Shown here: one piece after another, positions 1 through 10,886 of the stretch | Layout of the letters: the number at the start of each line of letters is the position of its first letter | How positions within the stretch are numbered: position 1 is the first letter of the stretch | Assembly: GCA_037975125.1 (NCBI GenBank) | Contig: CM075857.1 | Coordinates: 26,711,082 to 26,775,081, forward strand | DNA from: Latrodectus hesperus | Taxonomy: Eukaryota; Arthropoda; Arachnida; Araneae; Theridiidae | Direction of reading: 5' to 3' | DNA length: 64,000 nt | Made by a program: the position numbers and the translations under genes | Notes under the pieces: generated by a model | Databases searched by the model: none | The model's input: only the letters and a program-made list of their open reading frames with translations | What the model was told of the DNA's origin: nothing

Positions 1-1560
1 TTTATATTTATAATTTTAAATATTTTTATTGTGTTATGCTTTAATTACTTCGGTTGATAAAGTTGAATTGTATTTTAAGAGATAAAAATGTACCTCATTT
101 ATATAAATTCTAAATTTTGTTTTCCTTTTCAATTAGATGAGAATAACAAATTTATATATTTGAGCATGAGATTAAAGTTAAAATAAGCAAATGAAAAAAG
201 AAATGTTAATTTAATCTCACCAGAAAAAGAAACTTTTATTTATTATGTTTTCACGTGCTTCAAAATTTAAAATTTTCTGTATTATTTAAGCTCATTTGGA
301 ACTAATGTAGAGCAAGAGAAAATAAATCCTTTGAAGGATTAAAAACATAGCATTTTGTTTCTATTAAGTGTAGATTGCAAATAAACTTTTCATGTATTAA
401 ATTTTATTAAGAGTTTACTATTGTAAAAATGATAAAAATGCTTAATCGAAACATTTAATATATCCCTTAGTAAATAACATTTCTGTTTATATTGAGCATT
501 AATATGTAAATTCAATTCTCTATTTTGATTATTTAAGTATTGTTCTTTTAATAGTAATGTTAAATTTTACCTATTAATCTAACTCTTGTTTTGCGAATTT
601 GAAGATTCATTATAAATTTTAAACATTTTGTAATTTCAGGTATTTAATCAATTCCAAAGGGTACAAGATTAAATAATATATTCTTCTCAGAAATTAGTCC
701 GTTAGGTTTAGCATATATGTAATTAAAATGATAAACATTTCTAAAATTGTTATAATGAAATTGCTGAAAGTCAAGTAATTGATAAAGAAAATTTGTCTTA
801 TTTGCCGAGATCATTCTGAAATTTTTTACTGATAATGAAATTTACACTAATGAGTTTTACCAATCACGTTAATGCAATTTTAGTGTTGCTGAAAATTGTT
901 TCCCAAATTTTAAAAATAATTTTAAAATTTTTCAGATTGCTGATTTGCAAGAATAATTTTTGATAATTGTTTTATTTTAGAAACTTTCCAGAGAACTCAA
1001 GCAGTAACCCTAAAAAATTTATGTTATAGAAACTATGCTGAAGGAAGGTGTTCGAGTGAAAGAATAAAAAAAATGTCAAAATGTATAAACTTATTAATGT
1101 ATTAATAAAATAAACTGTATCTTTCAAAAATAAACCTTTATTGCATAAGTGTGTATTAATTTACATTTATATAAACCCAATTGCACTCATCACAGTTTAT
1201 TATTAAATCTTATACTCTTCCTAATTAAATTTCTTGGAGTAAATTTCAATATTTTTCAAAGAAAAGTAAAAGTTTTGTTTTATTTTAAACAATATAAAAC
1301 ACAAATTTCAAAACATTACCTGTAAAATAATATGTATTAAAAAGTACTAATTTAATTAGAATTAGAAAATTCTTTAATATTTAATATAAGATATAAATAA
1401 AAATAAACTTTCTTGTAGAAAAAGAGTTGAGCCACTCTTCATAGCAAATAAAAATTTAACACAACTATTTATAAAAAAATGTAATTAAAAACTAAGTTTT
1501 CATCTTGCCTAGTAGATAAAAACTGAGCTACTAGAGAAGCATTCAGTAGATAAACCTCAT
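1..1560. other. AT-rich intergenic DNA, nothing recognised
   Basis: Very AT-rich sequence with short A and T runs. I see no coding frame of useful length, no tRNA-like boxes and no convincing repeat structure on either strand. Confidence 0.6.
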
Positions 1561-1757
1561 CTGAAATGCATCCATAAAAACTACCTAGTATAGAGCAGTG
1601 CGTAGGGTTGAGTTGGGTTGTGGCCGGCAAGTTTGGAGCTCTTTGCTAAAGTTGCTTATAGCTGACATTGAGGAGAGAAGACACACAAAAAGGTGATTGA
1701 TTGGTATCGTATTGTTGGATTGATCCTTATTTTTGATTGTTCATGACAGTATTTGAT

Positions 1758-1947
1758 ACAAAGTCACAGGATCTAAATTAGCACTCAGCAGACAAGTTTC
1801 ATGGGATTACAACATGGTTCCTCTTCGATAAACAGACAAAAGTTCTCCAGAGACAAAGTCACCGGATCTAAATTAGCATTCGGCAGACAGGTTTCATGGG
1901 ATTAGAAAATGGTTCCTCTTCGATGAGCAGAGACAAAAGTTATCCAA
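1758..1947. repeat. Two-copy 95-bp tandem repeat at the 3' flank of LINE-A
   Basis: Two adjacent units, beginning at 1758 and 1853 with ACAAAGTCAC, share GGATCTAAATTAGCA, TTTCATGGGATTA and GGTTCCTCTTCGAT with few differences. The pair lies just beyond the end of the LINE-A coding remnant, where a 3'UTR of a minus-strand LINE would be. I infer it is the element's 3'UTR. A local duplication unrelated to the LINE is the alternative. Confidence 0.6.
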
Positions 1948-1960
1948 TGATAGATAAGCC

Positions 1961-2692
1961 CTAGCTGACGTTTTTGTGACTTATTATCATTATGTCAAAA
2001 CCTGTAAGTTTTTTCATGAATTCGCATAAAGCTTGAATTTTTACGTTTGGATTTGCGGAAAGTTCGAACATCCAAGAAAATGATAAAGCTCCAATTCTCA
2101 AGGATGTACGGAGATCATTTCTCGGGTCATTATATAAAGGGCAAGATAATAGAATATGATCGATTGTTTCAGGCTTCCCACACAGACAACGGTCTGTGGG
2201 GGACATGTGGAATCTGTATAGAACAGATTTTGTAGGATAGGTTCGGGTAAGGACCATAGATAGCAATATATCTTCTAAACGAGATTGGGAATAGAATAAG
2301 TGTTTTTTGTTTATGTGTATCAAGTGTGAGAAATCGGAAGCATATTTGCTATTTTCCCACTTGTTTAATCCTTTAAGCTGGAATGCTTTTTTTATGTAGT
2401 GTCCAAAGTCTTCGGGAGATATAGATTTCAGACAATAAGGGCTGAAGATTGCGGATTTTGCTAGAGAATCAACTATCTTATTTCCATGGATTCCCGAATG
2501 TCCCGGGATCCAAATTAATTGTATCTCTTGAAAAGTTTGTACTGCTAATAAAATTTTTTCTTTTATTTTTTGAATGATAACAGGAGATGTTTGATTGCAA
2601 GCAGATAAAGATTTGAGACATGAATATGAATCAGTGAAGCTATATCTTTCTGCCTGTACACAAATTTTAGATACAGCAGTAAGCAAAGCCAT
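1961..2692 (-). pseudogene. LINE-A: RNase H C-terminal half and terminal Cys-His motif
   Basis: This is the 3' end of the coding part of an I-type non-LTR retrotransposon. The 243-residue frame begins inside an RNase H fold. It carries the typical IWIPGHSGIHGNK segment with a following D (DSLAKS), which ends RNase H domains of this kind. Further on is a C-x-C-x7-H-x4-C motif (CLCGKPETIDHILLSC), found at the C terminus of many I/Jockey/R1 ORF2 proteins. The N-terminal half of the same RNase H lies at about 2905-3000, separated by a SINE inserted at 2711-2890. The element is old: other parts are broken by frameshifts. Identification of the domain is firm; assignment to the I clade rests on the RNase H plus APE endonuclease combination. 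Confidence 0.85.
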
Positions 2693-2710
2693 TGTCTCTT
2701 CAGTAAATAT

Positions 2711-2890
2711 GCCAGGCTGGCAGCCGAATGGTTAGCGCTCTTGCCTTTGGTTTAACAGCTCGTGGGTTCGGATCGCACCTTGGGCATGGATGTTTGTAGT
2801 GATTCGGAATACACTTTAAACCGTAGGTCCCGGTCTAATTAGCCCTCGTCTGCAAAAGATGACCGTTGAGTGACAAACAAACAAACAAAA
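2711..2890 (+). repeat. tRNA-derived SINE (family S1) inserted in LINE-A
   Basis: A tRNA-like head has an A box (TGGTTAGCGC) and a B-box-like GGGTTCGGATC, followed by a body ending GACAAACAAACAAACAAAA. A much better preserved copy of the same family is at 39418-39590. The copy is flanked by an imperfect 14-bp duplication (TCTTCAGTAAATAT at 2697-2710, TCTTCGGTAAGTAT at 2891-2904). The two mismatches suggest an old insertion. It lies within the RNase H domain of LINE-A. Confidence 0.85.
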
Positions 2891-2904
2891 TCTTCGGTAA
2901 GTAT

Positions 2905-3572
2905 TGAGTTTAGAGAGTTTATTTTAGTTGACATCGATATATTGGTTTTAGAATTGAAAACTGCAATTCCCAGGTTTGAGCATTGTTTTGAAGGTCGGAA
3001 AAAATTTTAACATAGTCCTGCCAAATAGAATTATAATATTCATTAAAACTATTACAAATTATATCTTTGGGTATATTTTTCGACTGGAAAGGCAAGCCCG
3101 AGTATTTGATTATTACGTTTAATGGATTTTCTTCAATTATGTTCGGAGGAATTAAATTTGGGATTTTTAATAATTGGTCTATTTGAATTCCTTGAGAAGA
3201 AAACTATTCTTTTGCTCTGATAGCCAGAGGTTGGCCACTATTCATGTGATTGAATGAAATTTTATTCCACCATATAGCACAAGGAGATAGTTTCCATTTG
3301 CAAATGTTTCGTATATAGAACCTTAAGGATAGCATCTCATGCCTTGTTGATAAAGGAAGAACTCCAGCTTCTTGAAGAAGAACTAGGATGGGTGTCCATT
3401 TAGGAAGGCCTGTAGCAATTCTCATAGCGGCGTGATATGGAGTCTCTCGGTCTGATTCTTCGGTCTGATTTACTGGCAGTGACGAATACGTGACATCCAT
3501 AATCCAACCCACTGACAATATAAAACTGGGATATCTTTATTAGGTGAAATGTTCGTACACCCCACCTATTGC
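2905..3572 (-). pseudogene. LINE-A: RT thumb region and RNase H N-terminal part
   Basis: On the minus strand a frame starting at 3572 reads a LINE thumb segment (SNRWG, then a GLDYGC motif). It is continued in other frames by AMRIATGLPKWTP and LLQEAGVLPLSTR (3204-3518), typical of the region between the YADD palm and RNase H in I/Jockey elements. Nearer 2905 the frame reads LGIAVFNSKTNIS, the start of an RNase H fold. Several frameshifts separate these pieces. The upstream RT palm is at 6581-7216, beyond the LINE-B insertion. Confidence 0.8.
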
Positions 3573-3669
3573 TTGCAATTGCTTCTTCTTCTTTAGGTTG
3601 GGTTTGTATGTCATTGCCACCTCTGCTTTAAACAGCATTTTATATCCTTAACTCCAAATCCAATGTTTC

Positions 3670-4081
3670 CTAGTTCCAGTTACTCGGGTCACCCACTTTA
3701 TTAATAAAGTCCGATAACCCTTTAATGGAATTTAGGTGTAACTCTCTAATATGGATGATACCTAAAGAAGTTAATCTAGGGAGGGCAAGAGCCTCGCATT
3801 TGTAAATGATATGCTTGGCCGTTTCCTCTTGCGTATGACATTTCCTGCAGATTGGGTCTTGCTGAAACAGTCCCATTTTATGGAGGTGTTTTCTGAAATA
3901 GTAGTGCCCAGTTAGGAAGCTTACGATAAACGTATCTTCTGCCTAGAGCGTCTAAGAATTTCAGAGGCAATCCTCTCTGATGATCCACAGATCATACTTT
4001 TAGCATGGGTTTGACCAGGACTGTTGAGCCAAGCTTCATACATCCTCCGTCTTTCCCATTTAAGAACATTGGTTTTTGCGG
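3670..4081 (-). pseudogene. LINE-B: ORF2 C-terminal remnant with Cys-His motif
   Basis: Minus-strand frames read a helical region (TNVLKWERRRMYEAW, then AKSMICGSSERIASEILRRS), a short broken stretch, and ICRKCHTQEETAKHIIYKC. The last is a C-x2-C-x8-H-x4-C motif like the one ending many R1/Jockey ORF2 proteins. These sequences normally follow RT and RNase H. Here they follow the endonuclease linker almost directly, with the junction near 4070-4085. The reverse transcriptase and most of the RNase H are absent from this copy. Confidence 0.75.
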
Positions 4082-4084
4082 TCT

Positions 4085-5357
4085 TCAAATTGATCCCACA
4101 ATATCTTTAGTTCCTGGAAAGTGGGTTTTAGTCATAATTTCAATAACCTCTTTCCCGGAAGCAGCAAAATTATCCTCTTCGTCCTTTAGGGTGCAAACCA
4201 AAATAGGTTCATCCCTTTTAAGGAGTTTTTGGAGTCTAGCTCCTTCAGAAATAGAATCTATCTCTTCACAGAACTTCCTCCAGGAGTTAATTTTGCTTTT
4301 TCTAACAAGTTTGTTATAATTAGTGAGGGCCGTTTTATAGTTCTCCCATTCACCATTTTTCTTGGCTTTATTAAAAAGTTTTCTAACATTTGCTCTTTCG
4401 GCAGCTAGAGAGTCATTCCACCAAGGACATTGTAGTTTAGCTCTCCTAGTGCAAATAGGGCAATTGTTATGATAAGAATCTAAAATACTACTCTGCTGAA
4501 GGTCTGCTGTAACTTCTAGATCATAGTTGTCTCTAATAGGTCTGTTCCTGAGCTCAACCAACCCAGTCAGTTCCTCCTGAAATTTCTTCCAGTCCGTCCT
4601 AACTGGGTCTCTGAATATGCAATCCAGACACACATTACAGTGAATTTCAAAATGGATGTTTTGATGATCTGAGCCAGAAGGTCTGCCATCTACTTTCCAA
4701 TTTTTGATATTTTTATTAATCAGCGTTGTCGCTATAGTAATGTCAATTACTTCAGATCGATTGGAAGTAATGAAAGTTGGTTCGTTGCCCTCATTTAGAA
4801 TATCTAACCCATAGTTAAGAATGAATTCTAAAAGGTGCTCACCTCTTTTATTTGTGTCCGTACTTCCCCAGACAACATGGTGAGCATTACAATCTAGTCC
4901 TAGGACTACCTGTAAGTTGTTATCTCTGCAAAAGTTCATGAGCTTGAGCAGAGAATGGTCAGGTGGAGCCTTCTCTTCATAGGGCAGGTATCCAGAGCCA
5001 AAAAATTTCTCTGTCCCTACCCTCTATGTTGAGTCTGACTTTCACAGCTGTCAGGTCCCTAAGGATAAATTCAGAGAGGGGTAAAACCTCAATGTTTTTA
5101 TGTAAGAGTATACAAGTTCTAGCGTTACCATTAGTACAATAGATAAGCTTACCTTTAGTTCCTTTGAGGTCACTGATTCTCCCTCTAACCAACCAGGGTT
5201 CCTGAATCAGGGCCAGGTGTATATCCCCAGCAAGAAACTTCTTACTGAGGTTAGTAGTACCACTTCTACTGTGGTGGTGGTTGGCTTGAACTACCTTCAC
5301 CCCCATCAGCAGGAGCAGGTTTGTCAAGTACTTTAGCCTGCACTTGGTGAAGTCCAA
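4085..5357 (-). pseudogene. LINE-B: ORF2 N-terminal APE-type endonuclease, frameshifted
   Basis: Two minus-strand frames (5357-4977 and 4939-4085) together give an apurinic-endonuclease-like domain. The first contains LALIQEPWL, the usual IQEPW motif near the start. The second has GLDCNAHHVVWGS (the NAHH motif), IDITIA and SDHQNIHFE (the terminal SDH active-site motif), then the linker leading toward RT. A single-base shift in a T run near 4997 separates the frames. This endonuclease nicks target DNA to prime reverse transcription in LINEs of this group. ORF2 overlaps the end of ORF1 by about 90 bases. The frame stops at 4085, where the RT domain should follow but is missing. Confidence 0.85.
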
Positions 5358-6138
5358 TATAAAACTTATATCTCTTTACACAAAGTGTGGCAGCATCTAG
5401 TTCAGGCACACTAAGAACGATGGTCCGAATAGATGGGTCGTTCTTAATGTTAAGAACGTTCCACTCCATTGGAGTGAGCCCACCGTTCTGAGCCTCGATT
5501 TTTCTCAGGAGCTCTTTAGGCACCAGTTTACTACAGATTTTCGGCAGTTTTGCAATTATCTTGGTTGTTCTGACAAGTTTCCTTGCCTCACCCACCAAGA
5601 GGTTTTGCTCCTGCCAAGAGCTTATGTCACTGACATTCTGTTCCAGCCATTTTGAGCTCTCTAGATCTGCACAGTTGATAATAAGTGCCCCATTCTCAAG
5701 TTTACAGGATAGGAAGGTTGGGGCAAAAACCTCCTCATTCCTTCCTATTTTCCTGGTTAACAAGAGTTCCAGGTCGAAGGCCTGTTCCTCTGTTAACCGT
5801 TTCACCGGATGACCCTCTATGAGCACAGCCATCTTGATCACCGTGAGCGCCGCCCTGTAAGTAAGTCTCCCAGATCCTTCTCTCTTGGCAGTCTTTCCGG
5901 CCTTGCCCTGGTACGTCCGGATGGCGGGACGCTTCTCGCCTCTGGTTTCCTTGGGTTTTTCAACCCAAGTCCCCTCAGCGATTTTGCGCTCCTTCACCAG
6001 CTTCCTTTTCTGGGCACCAGAAAGTCTCTTTTTAAGCTTGATTCTTGTCAGAGAGTCAGTCATGCTAGAGATAGCTTCCTGACTCTCACCAGAAGAAGAT
6101 GGTTTGGAGGTCATTTCTACCTCCTGTAAAGGATTCAT
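5266..6138 (-). CDS. LINE-B ORF1, basic nucleic-acid-binding-type protein
   Basis: An intact 290-codon frame starts with ATG at 6138. The first ~95 residues are low-complexity and strongly basic (KKRLSGAQKRKLVKERK), as expected for a nucleic-acid-binding tail. Residues ~100-250 form a compact domain (RLTEEQAFDLELLL, then LENGALIINCADLESSKWLEQ) that resembles the DUF4780-type domain often seen in arthropod transposon ORF1 proteins. No CCHC knuckles are visible, unlike LINE-A ORF1. Its role in the element would be RNA binding and ribonucleoprotein formation. That role is inferred from position, and the DUF4780 match is by eye only. The end overlaps ORF2. Confidence 0.7.
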   Translation of the reverse strand: MNPLQEVEMTSKPSSSGESQEAISSMTDSLTRIKLKKRLSGAQKRKLVKERKIAEGTWVEKPKETRGEKRPAIRTYQGKAGKTAKREGSGRLTYRAALTVIKMAVLIEGHPVKRLTEEQAFDLELLLTRKIGRNEEVFAPTFLSCKLENGALIINCADLESSKWLEQNVSDISSWQEQNLLVGEARKLVRTTKIIAKLPKICSKLVPKELLRKIEAQNGGLTPMEWNVLNIKNDPSIRTIVLSVPELDAATLCVKRYKFYIGLHQVQAKVLDKPAPADGGEGSSSQPPPQ

Positions 6139-6568
6139 TGCTGCCCCTTCACTATATTGCCTCTGGGTTCCCTATCTTTTTCAGTAGGGTCTGCTTCAGA
6201 GGTTTCACCTGCAAATGCAGAAAGGTTTGTTATTTTTATTGTCTTTTTATTTGTCCATAAAATAACAGTTAATAAGCTCAGGTAATATGACAGTCAACCC
6301 AGCATTGCCTGAATTACTGGGCAAGGCAAATTACCCTAGAAGTTAGCCAGGCAACTAGAGGCTCCGTTAAGACACCATTACCGCGGTGTCAAATAACCCT
6401 AGGCACGGGTCTCATAACACCAGGGTTTACGAGAGCTGGTTCACGGCCTCTGATTCTATATTCAAGGATATCCTGTCATTCCTACAGGACATTCGGCTAT
6501 CCTCCACCTGCTGACGCACCTGGTGGCTGCTCAAGCCCCAGGAAGGTACGCGTTCCCCCGGTTCCAGG
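6139..6568 (-). other. LINE-B 5' leader
   Basis: About 430 bases between the right-hand target duplication and the ORF1 start. It is clearly less AT-rich than the surroundings and has no long frame. As the 5'UTR of a LINE it would hold the internal promoter, but I see no recognisable motif. Confidence 0.5.
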
Positions 6569-6580
6569 TTGCAATTGCTT

Positions 6581-7216
6581 TCAGGGCATTCAACTTTTTT
6601 GTATGAAATGATGCCGGAATGTCAAGTTATGTGAAAAATACATACCTAAAATTCGTACATGCTGATTCCATCGAATAGGTTGCTGATTAACATATAAATT
6701 AAATTTAGGCTGTTTCCTCCTTGTCGAGAAATTAATGACTGAACATTTTTGAGGATCCACCACGAGTTTCCGTTGTTGGCACCACTCCTGTAGTTTGATA
6801 AGCGCATTTGTCATTTTGATTTCTAATTTTTCTAGGTTTGTTGATTTATACAGTATTATGTCGTCTGCATAAATATAGCACTCAATGCCATCGGGAATTA
6901 TTTCATAAATGTCTGCCATAAATATGGTAAAAAAAGGAGATAATACACTTCCTTGAGGAACACCCCTATGGAAGGGCATTTGGTCTGATACCTCACCCCT
7001 CAATTTAACTCAGAAACTTCGATCTATGATAAAATTATGAATCCATATTACTGCATTACCTTTAAAATTTGCATTTAATAGCTTTAAAATTAGGCCATCC
7101 TGCCATATTGAATCATAAGCTTTTGCAATATCTCTATAGTGACACACACAATAAATATTTTGGAGGATCGAGCAGATATAATTGAATGATGGATGATATA
7201 TAATATGCTGTCTCAT
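6581..7216 (-). pseudogene. LINE-A: reverse transcriptase fingers/palm
   Basis: Minus-strand frames 7216-7010 and 7003-6590 carry successive RT blocks. RDIAKAYDSIWQDGL is the first catalytic Asp block (normally DIEKAYD). FHRGVPQGSVLSPFF is the GVPQGSVLSP block. CYIYADDIILY is the YADD catalytic pair, and later WNQHVRILGMYF is the strand after the palm. A frame break lies near 7006. The frame is then lost just before 6581, where LINE-B is inserted, and resumes at 3572. The enzyme would have copied element RNA at the nicked target. The copy is non-functional. Confidence 0.9.
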
Positions 7217-7435
7217 CCTCTATTTGGCAAAAATCCGTGGTGATTTATGTTGAGGATCAGTGATGAATATAAATGGTTGGTGAGCCGTATTATAATCATG
7301 CGCTCAACAGTTTTACAAAGAACGCTAGTAAGAGAAATAGGTCGGTAGGATTTGATGTCATCAGAGCTTTTCCCTGGTATTAAAATGGGGGATAATAATA
7401 GATTTTTCCCACGTCTCTGGAACTATTCCTGTTAT

Positions 7436-8142
7436 TCATGATTTATTTATAATATGTCGGAGACAGTTGAGGTTATTAAAATCTATGCTTTGAAGTATCT
7501 TTGCCGAGATTTTGTCCGGACCAGCTGATGTGTTTCTGCATTGGGTAATTGCCTTCTGTAGTTCTGTCAATGGAAAAGGTTGGTTGTATGAAAACTTGAT
7601 CTCTGTGCTGAAATCTAGTGGTATTCCTACAGAAATAGGATGTGTAGAGTAGTAGTTTGCAGAAAGATTTGCTTGAGTGACAGCGTCAGTTGTTGCTCTG
7701 GATCCTTCCATTATATATAGATATGAGTCTGTGCATATGGATACTCTATTTTGAAGACGTTTTAGAATACGGTAAATATCTTTGGACTGTCCGGCAGATA
7801 ACACAGTTTTCTCCCAGAAACAGCGAGACATGAGTAATATGTAGGAGTGGAGTTCGGCTGCAATTTTTTTATGTTGTATCCATGCGTTCACATTACAAGA
7901 CCTTTTAGCTATACGCCAGAGTCTTCTTTTTGTCCTAATAGATAGCTACATTTTGAATTCCACCAAGGAGAGTAGTATTTATATGGGAACTTTTGCCATT
8001 TTCGAAATTTAGTTAAATTATGTTGACAGATATTACTGAATTGGTTGATAGTTTCTAATTTGTTATTTAACTGTGTGCTGATTAAATGAAGTAAAAAATT
8101 CAGTCCACAGAATCCGCACTCGCCATTGTGGGTTTTTACCAT
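7436..8142 (-). pseudogene. LINE-A: linker between endonuclease and RT
   Basis: Two minus-strand frames (8142-7909, 7891-7436) hold the region between APE and RT in I/Jockey-type LINEs. YSPWWNSKCSYLL is the usual PWWN block. Then come a helical stretch and LTELQKAITQCRNTSAGPDKI, the block that opens the RT domain. A frameshift separates the two. Between 7216 and 7436 the RT N-terminal sequence continues in broken form (the plus strand near 7310-7400 encodes the reverse of the usual fingers motifs). Confidence 0.8.
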
Positions 8143-8160
8143 TGATAGAAATAATCGTCT

Positions 8161-8860
8161 TCATAGATACATGATCGCTACCAAACGAATCTGGATGGAT
8201 TTGATAGTGCACAAATGAAAGATATCTGATGAGACTACGCAATAATCAATAAGAGACTGGTTGTGATGTGGACCAAAATGCGTCGGAACTTTAGTATTCA
8301 AGAGGCAAAAGTTACTTTCTTGTATCCAATCGTAAAACTCAAGACTTTGGGGAGATTTAGATAGACTCCCCGAAATCGGTATGTCGAACGTTAAGATCTT
8401 CACGAATAATGAAAGGTGATCTGATACCTTGGATTATACTGTTTAACCAATCTCTTGAAAATTTTCCAGTAGGGATGTATACATTTATTATGAAAAGAGT
8501 TCAAGAAGAAAGGGATACTTTTACAACCAAAAGTTCTCGACCTTCATCTGGAAGACGTGTTGGGTTGTACATTTGAGTTGGATAGGATTTATCTATGGCA
8601 GTTAGGAGACCTTCTCCCCGACCACGCTCTCTGTCACTCCATGGAGAAGACAATGGAGAAGACACTCCATGAAGAATAAAATATAATTTTATTGGTTAAA
8701 AAGAAAGAGTCTTGTTTTTTCAGAAAAGTTTCTTGAATAGCAATAACACTTGTTGAAGTAAAATAAGAGAACTTAAAATATGGGCGCTTGTTAGAAACAT
8801 TTCTAGCATTCCAGGATAAAACAGAAAACTTGAATGAAGATATAGGAATATGATCTAAAA
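8161..8860 (-). pseudogene. LINE-A: APE-type endonuclease domain
   Basis: Minus-strand pieces in different frames give an APE endonuclease. Near 8840-8700 is an SVLSWNAR start and IAIQETFL (catalytic E). Near 8500-8400 is VYIPTGKF followed by a degraded D-x-N motif (EDLNVRHT, where family members have GDFN). At 8280-8161 is SLIDYCVV, followed in a shifted frame by SDH. The nuclease nicks the target for target-primed reverse transcription. At least one in-frame stop and several frameshifts make it inactive. Confidence 0.75.
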
Positions 8861-9032
8861 ACAGACAGAAAATTTGAAAGCGCCTCAGAGTAGTACCTGT
8901 GTATTTGTGCTATGGAGGGCTATTAGAGCTCTTCTCCATGGCTAAGCACTCACTTATTGTTTGACTGACTTCAGAGGTTAATCCGAAATTAAAGTCCTCG
9001 GATATTTCTGAAATTAAATTAGTATTTGATCC

Positions 9033-10084
9033 CTATTTATTTTGGGAAGATCTTAGCCCAGAACTTTTTAGGGTAGACTTTCGTGTAGGGGATTCAGGCT
9101 GTTCCTGTACTTTTAATGCAAATTTTTCAATTGTGTTATTTATTAACGAGAACATATTTGTCATCATTTCATCCTGTCTAGTTTGTAGAGCTCGTAATTT
9201 GGCCTCGAAAGATTCAGTCAGTTTTGATAATATGTTATTATATGATTCTGTCACTCTGGATACTGCTTTATTGAAACCTTCTTCAATTTTTCTCTTATTA
9301 ATCCCACTATATGCTACAGGTTGTGCTGAACGGATAATTCCAGCGAAAGAATCTTTAGGTGACTTGAATTGTCGCCTCGCCTAGATGAATGATAAATGGT
9401 TTTCTGCTTTGAACTTTAGAAATCTTTTTTCTTCAAGACGAGATGGGCACGATAAATAATCAGCTGAATGATTGCCTTTGCAGTTTACACATAACTGTAT
9501 TAGAAGAGCATGTTTTGTGTTTATGTGCCGAGCCGCATTGTTTGCATATTGGAATTTGCAATGCTTAGTGGGATGGGAGAATTAATAGCATGTGCCACAT
9601 TGGCGAACTTTATCAACTAAAAGTCTTATTTTAAATCGAAAAATAGAATAAACTAATTTCTTTTTGCAAATTGAAGCCGTAAATGGTGTAATAAGTATAT
9701 TTTCAGAAAGCTCAGGTGATCCTTTCTTAGTGAAATGTCTTATGTTTGATACCATTAACTCGTTTCTTTTAATTTCCTCTGTGAGCAGGCTTAAATCCAA
9801 GTCTATTGGGATGTTTCTTAATAGAAATTTTGATGTATAGCTCTCTTTTTGAATTTGTGCGGGATTACATGAACTCCAAGAATACGTCGGATACAACTAA
9901 TCTCTGTAGCAGTTTCTGGGTTATTTGCTTTAATTAATATTTTCCCATGACGAGTAAATATGACTTCGGTTATACCGTTTGGATTCATGATAATCTGATT
10001 TAGTTCAGTTTTTAAATGAAAGGGGCGTTTAGGAATTCCTCCTTTGTCATTTTCGGGGCATAGGAAAATCAAAAAAAATTTCAC
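9033..10084 (-). pseudogene. LINE-A: ORF1 (Gag-like) with CCHC knuckles
   Basis: Minus-strand frames 10084-9818, 9896-9582 and 9254-9033 form a broken ORF1. The middle piece ends FKIRLLVDKVRQCGTCY. Past an in-frame stop the DNA continues with two further Cys/His clusters near 9570-9440 (a KHC, a C-x2-CGSAH and a CVNCKGNHSADYLSC). This gives three retroviral-type zinc knuckles as in I/Jockey ORF1 proteins. The last frame (LTESFEAKLRALQTRQDEM) looks like a coiled coil. The protein would bind element RNA. There are several frameshifts and one stop. Confidence 0.8.
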
Positions 10085-10886
10085 ACCGCATTCAGATGTT
10101 AATAATATATTTGGTGAAAGATCATCGTCAAAGTCTAGTGTATTTGAAGAAAGTTATTTTTGCTGTGCGTGGTGAATAGTCCACGAATGCCACGTCAGCC
10201 TCCATTTCATTCACTTTTGGAGAGTATCATAATATAAAAACAAAATATTGCTCAAAACCAAGGAACTAAAGTATATAAATATTTTTTTCAATAGTACTCA
10301 CTTAACTCAGTTGGAATGAACTGTGATAGGCCTACTCTTAACACCAGAATTAAATTAAATAGAAATACAAGGAAAAATTATACTTTAAATAGGAAAAATA
10401 GCAATAAAGCTCCAAAAATGGCAGAATTCTAAATTCTCTTCACTAGTTAAGGATCCGAGTAAGCGTGAAAAAAACGCGATGTTCCGCCTGTTTCCAGCAG
10501 TGCGTATGAATACATCCAAATTTCGTCCATGAATCGCCCAATCCCAAAATCTACTAGACGTATAATGGATGTAAAATGGGTGGATATTTGACGTGCCATG
10601 GATCTAAACTAGACCCAAATGAGACGTCTACTGAATTAGAGTACATATACCTGATGATGTCATATCGACGCCTACCGGACGAAATTGTGACGGGGTATTT
10701 GCTTTGAGTAAATGCGATTAACATTTCAAGTTATAAATCTTACAATAACTCACTTAAATGGGCTTAATGACAAATAAATAATATCCTGCTATAAAATTTT
10801 TCTTATAACCTTATTGTTGCGTCATGAGCAAACTCCATGAGAGGTAAGTTTCTCTGCTCAGGACTGGCAACAGATAGAACGACTGT
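10085..10886. other. Probable LINE-A 5' leader and flank
   Basis: Lies upstream of LINE-A ORF1 on the minus strand and has no coding frame. The stretch 10440-10700 is less AT-rich than average and may be the LINE 5'UTR, but I cannot set its boundary. Confidence 0.35.

Larger units (their letters stand above)
3573..6580 (-). mobile_element. LINE-B, non-LTR retrotransposon nested in LINE-A
   Basis: An R1/Jockey-like LINE is inserted into the RT domain of LINE-A in the same orientation. The same 12 bases, TTGCAATTGCTT, occur at 3573-3584 and 6569-6580. I read these as the target-site duplication, and removing the insert restores a continuous LINE-A thumb frame. The copy contains a 5' leader (6139-6568), an ORF1, an APE endonuclease ORF2 start and the very C-terminal Cys-His tail of ORF2, but no reverse transcriptase palm. 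It is therefore an internally deleted copy of about 3.0 kb. Its 3' end is a short AAG-type tail, not poly(A). Confidence 0.85.
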
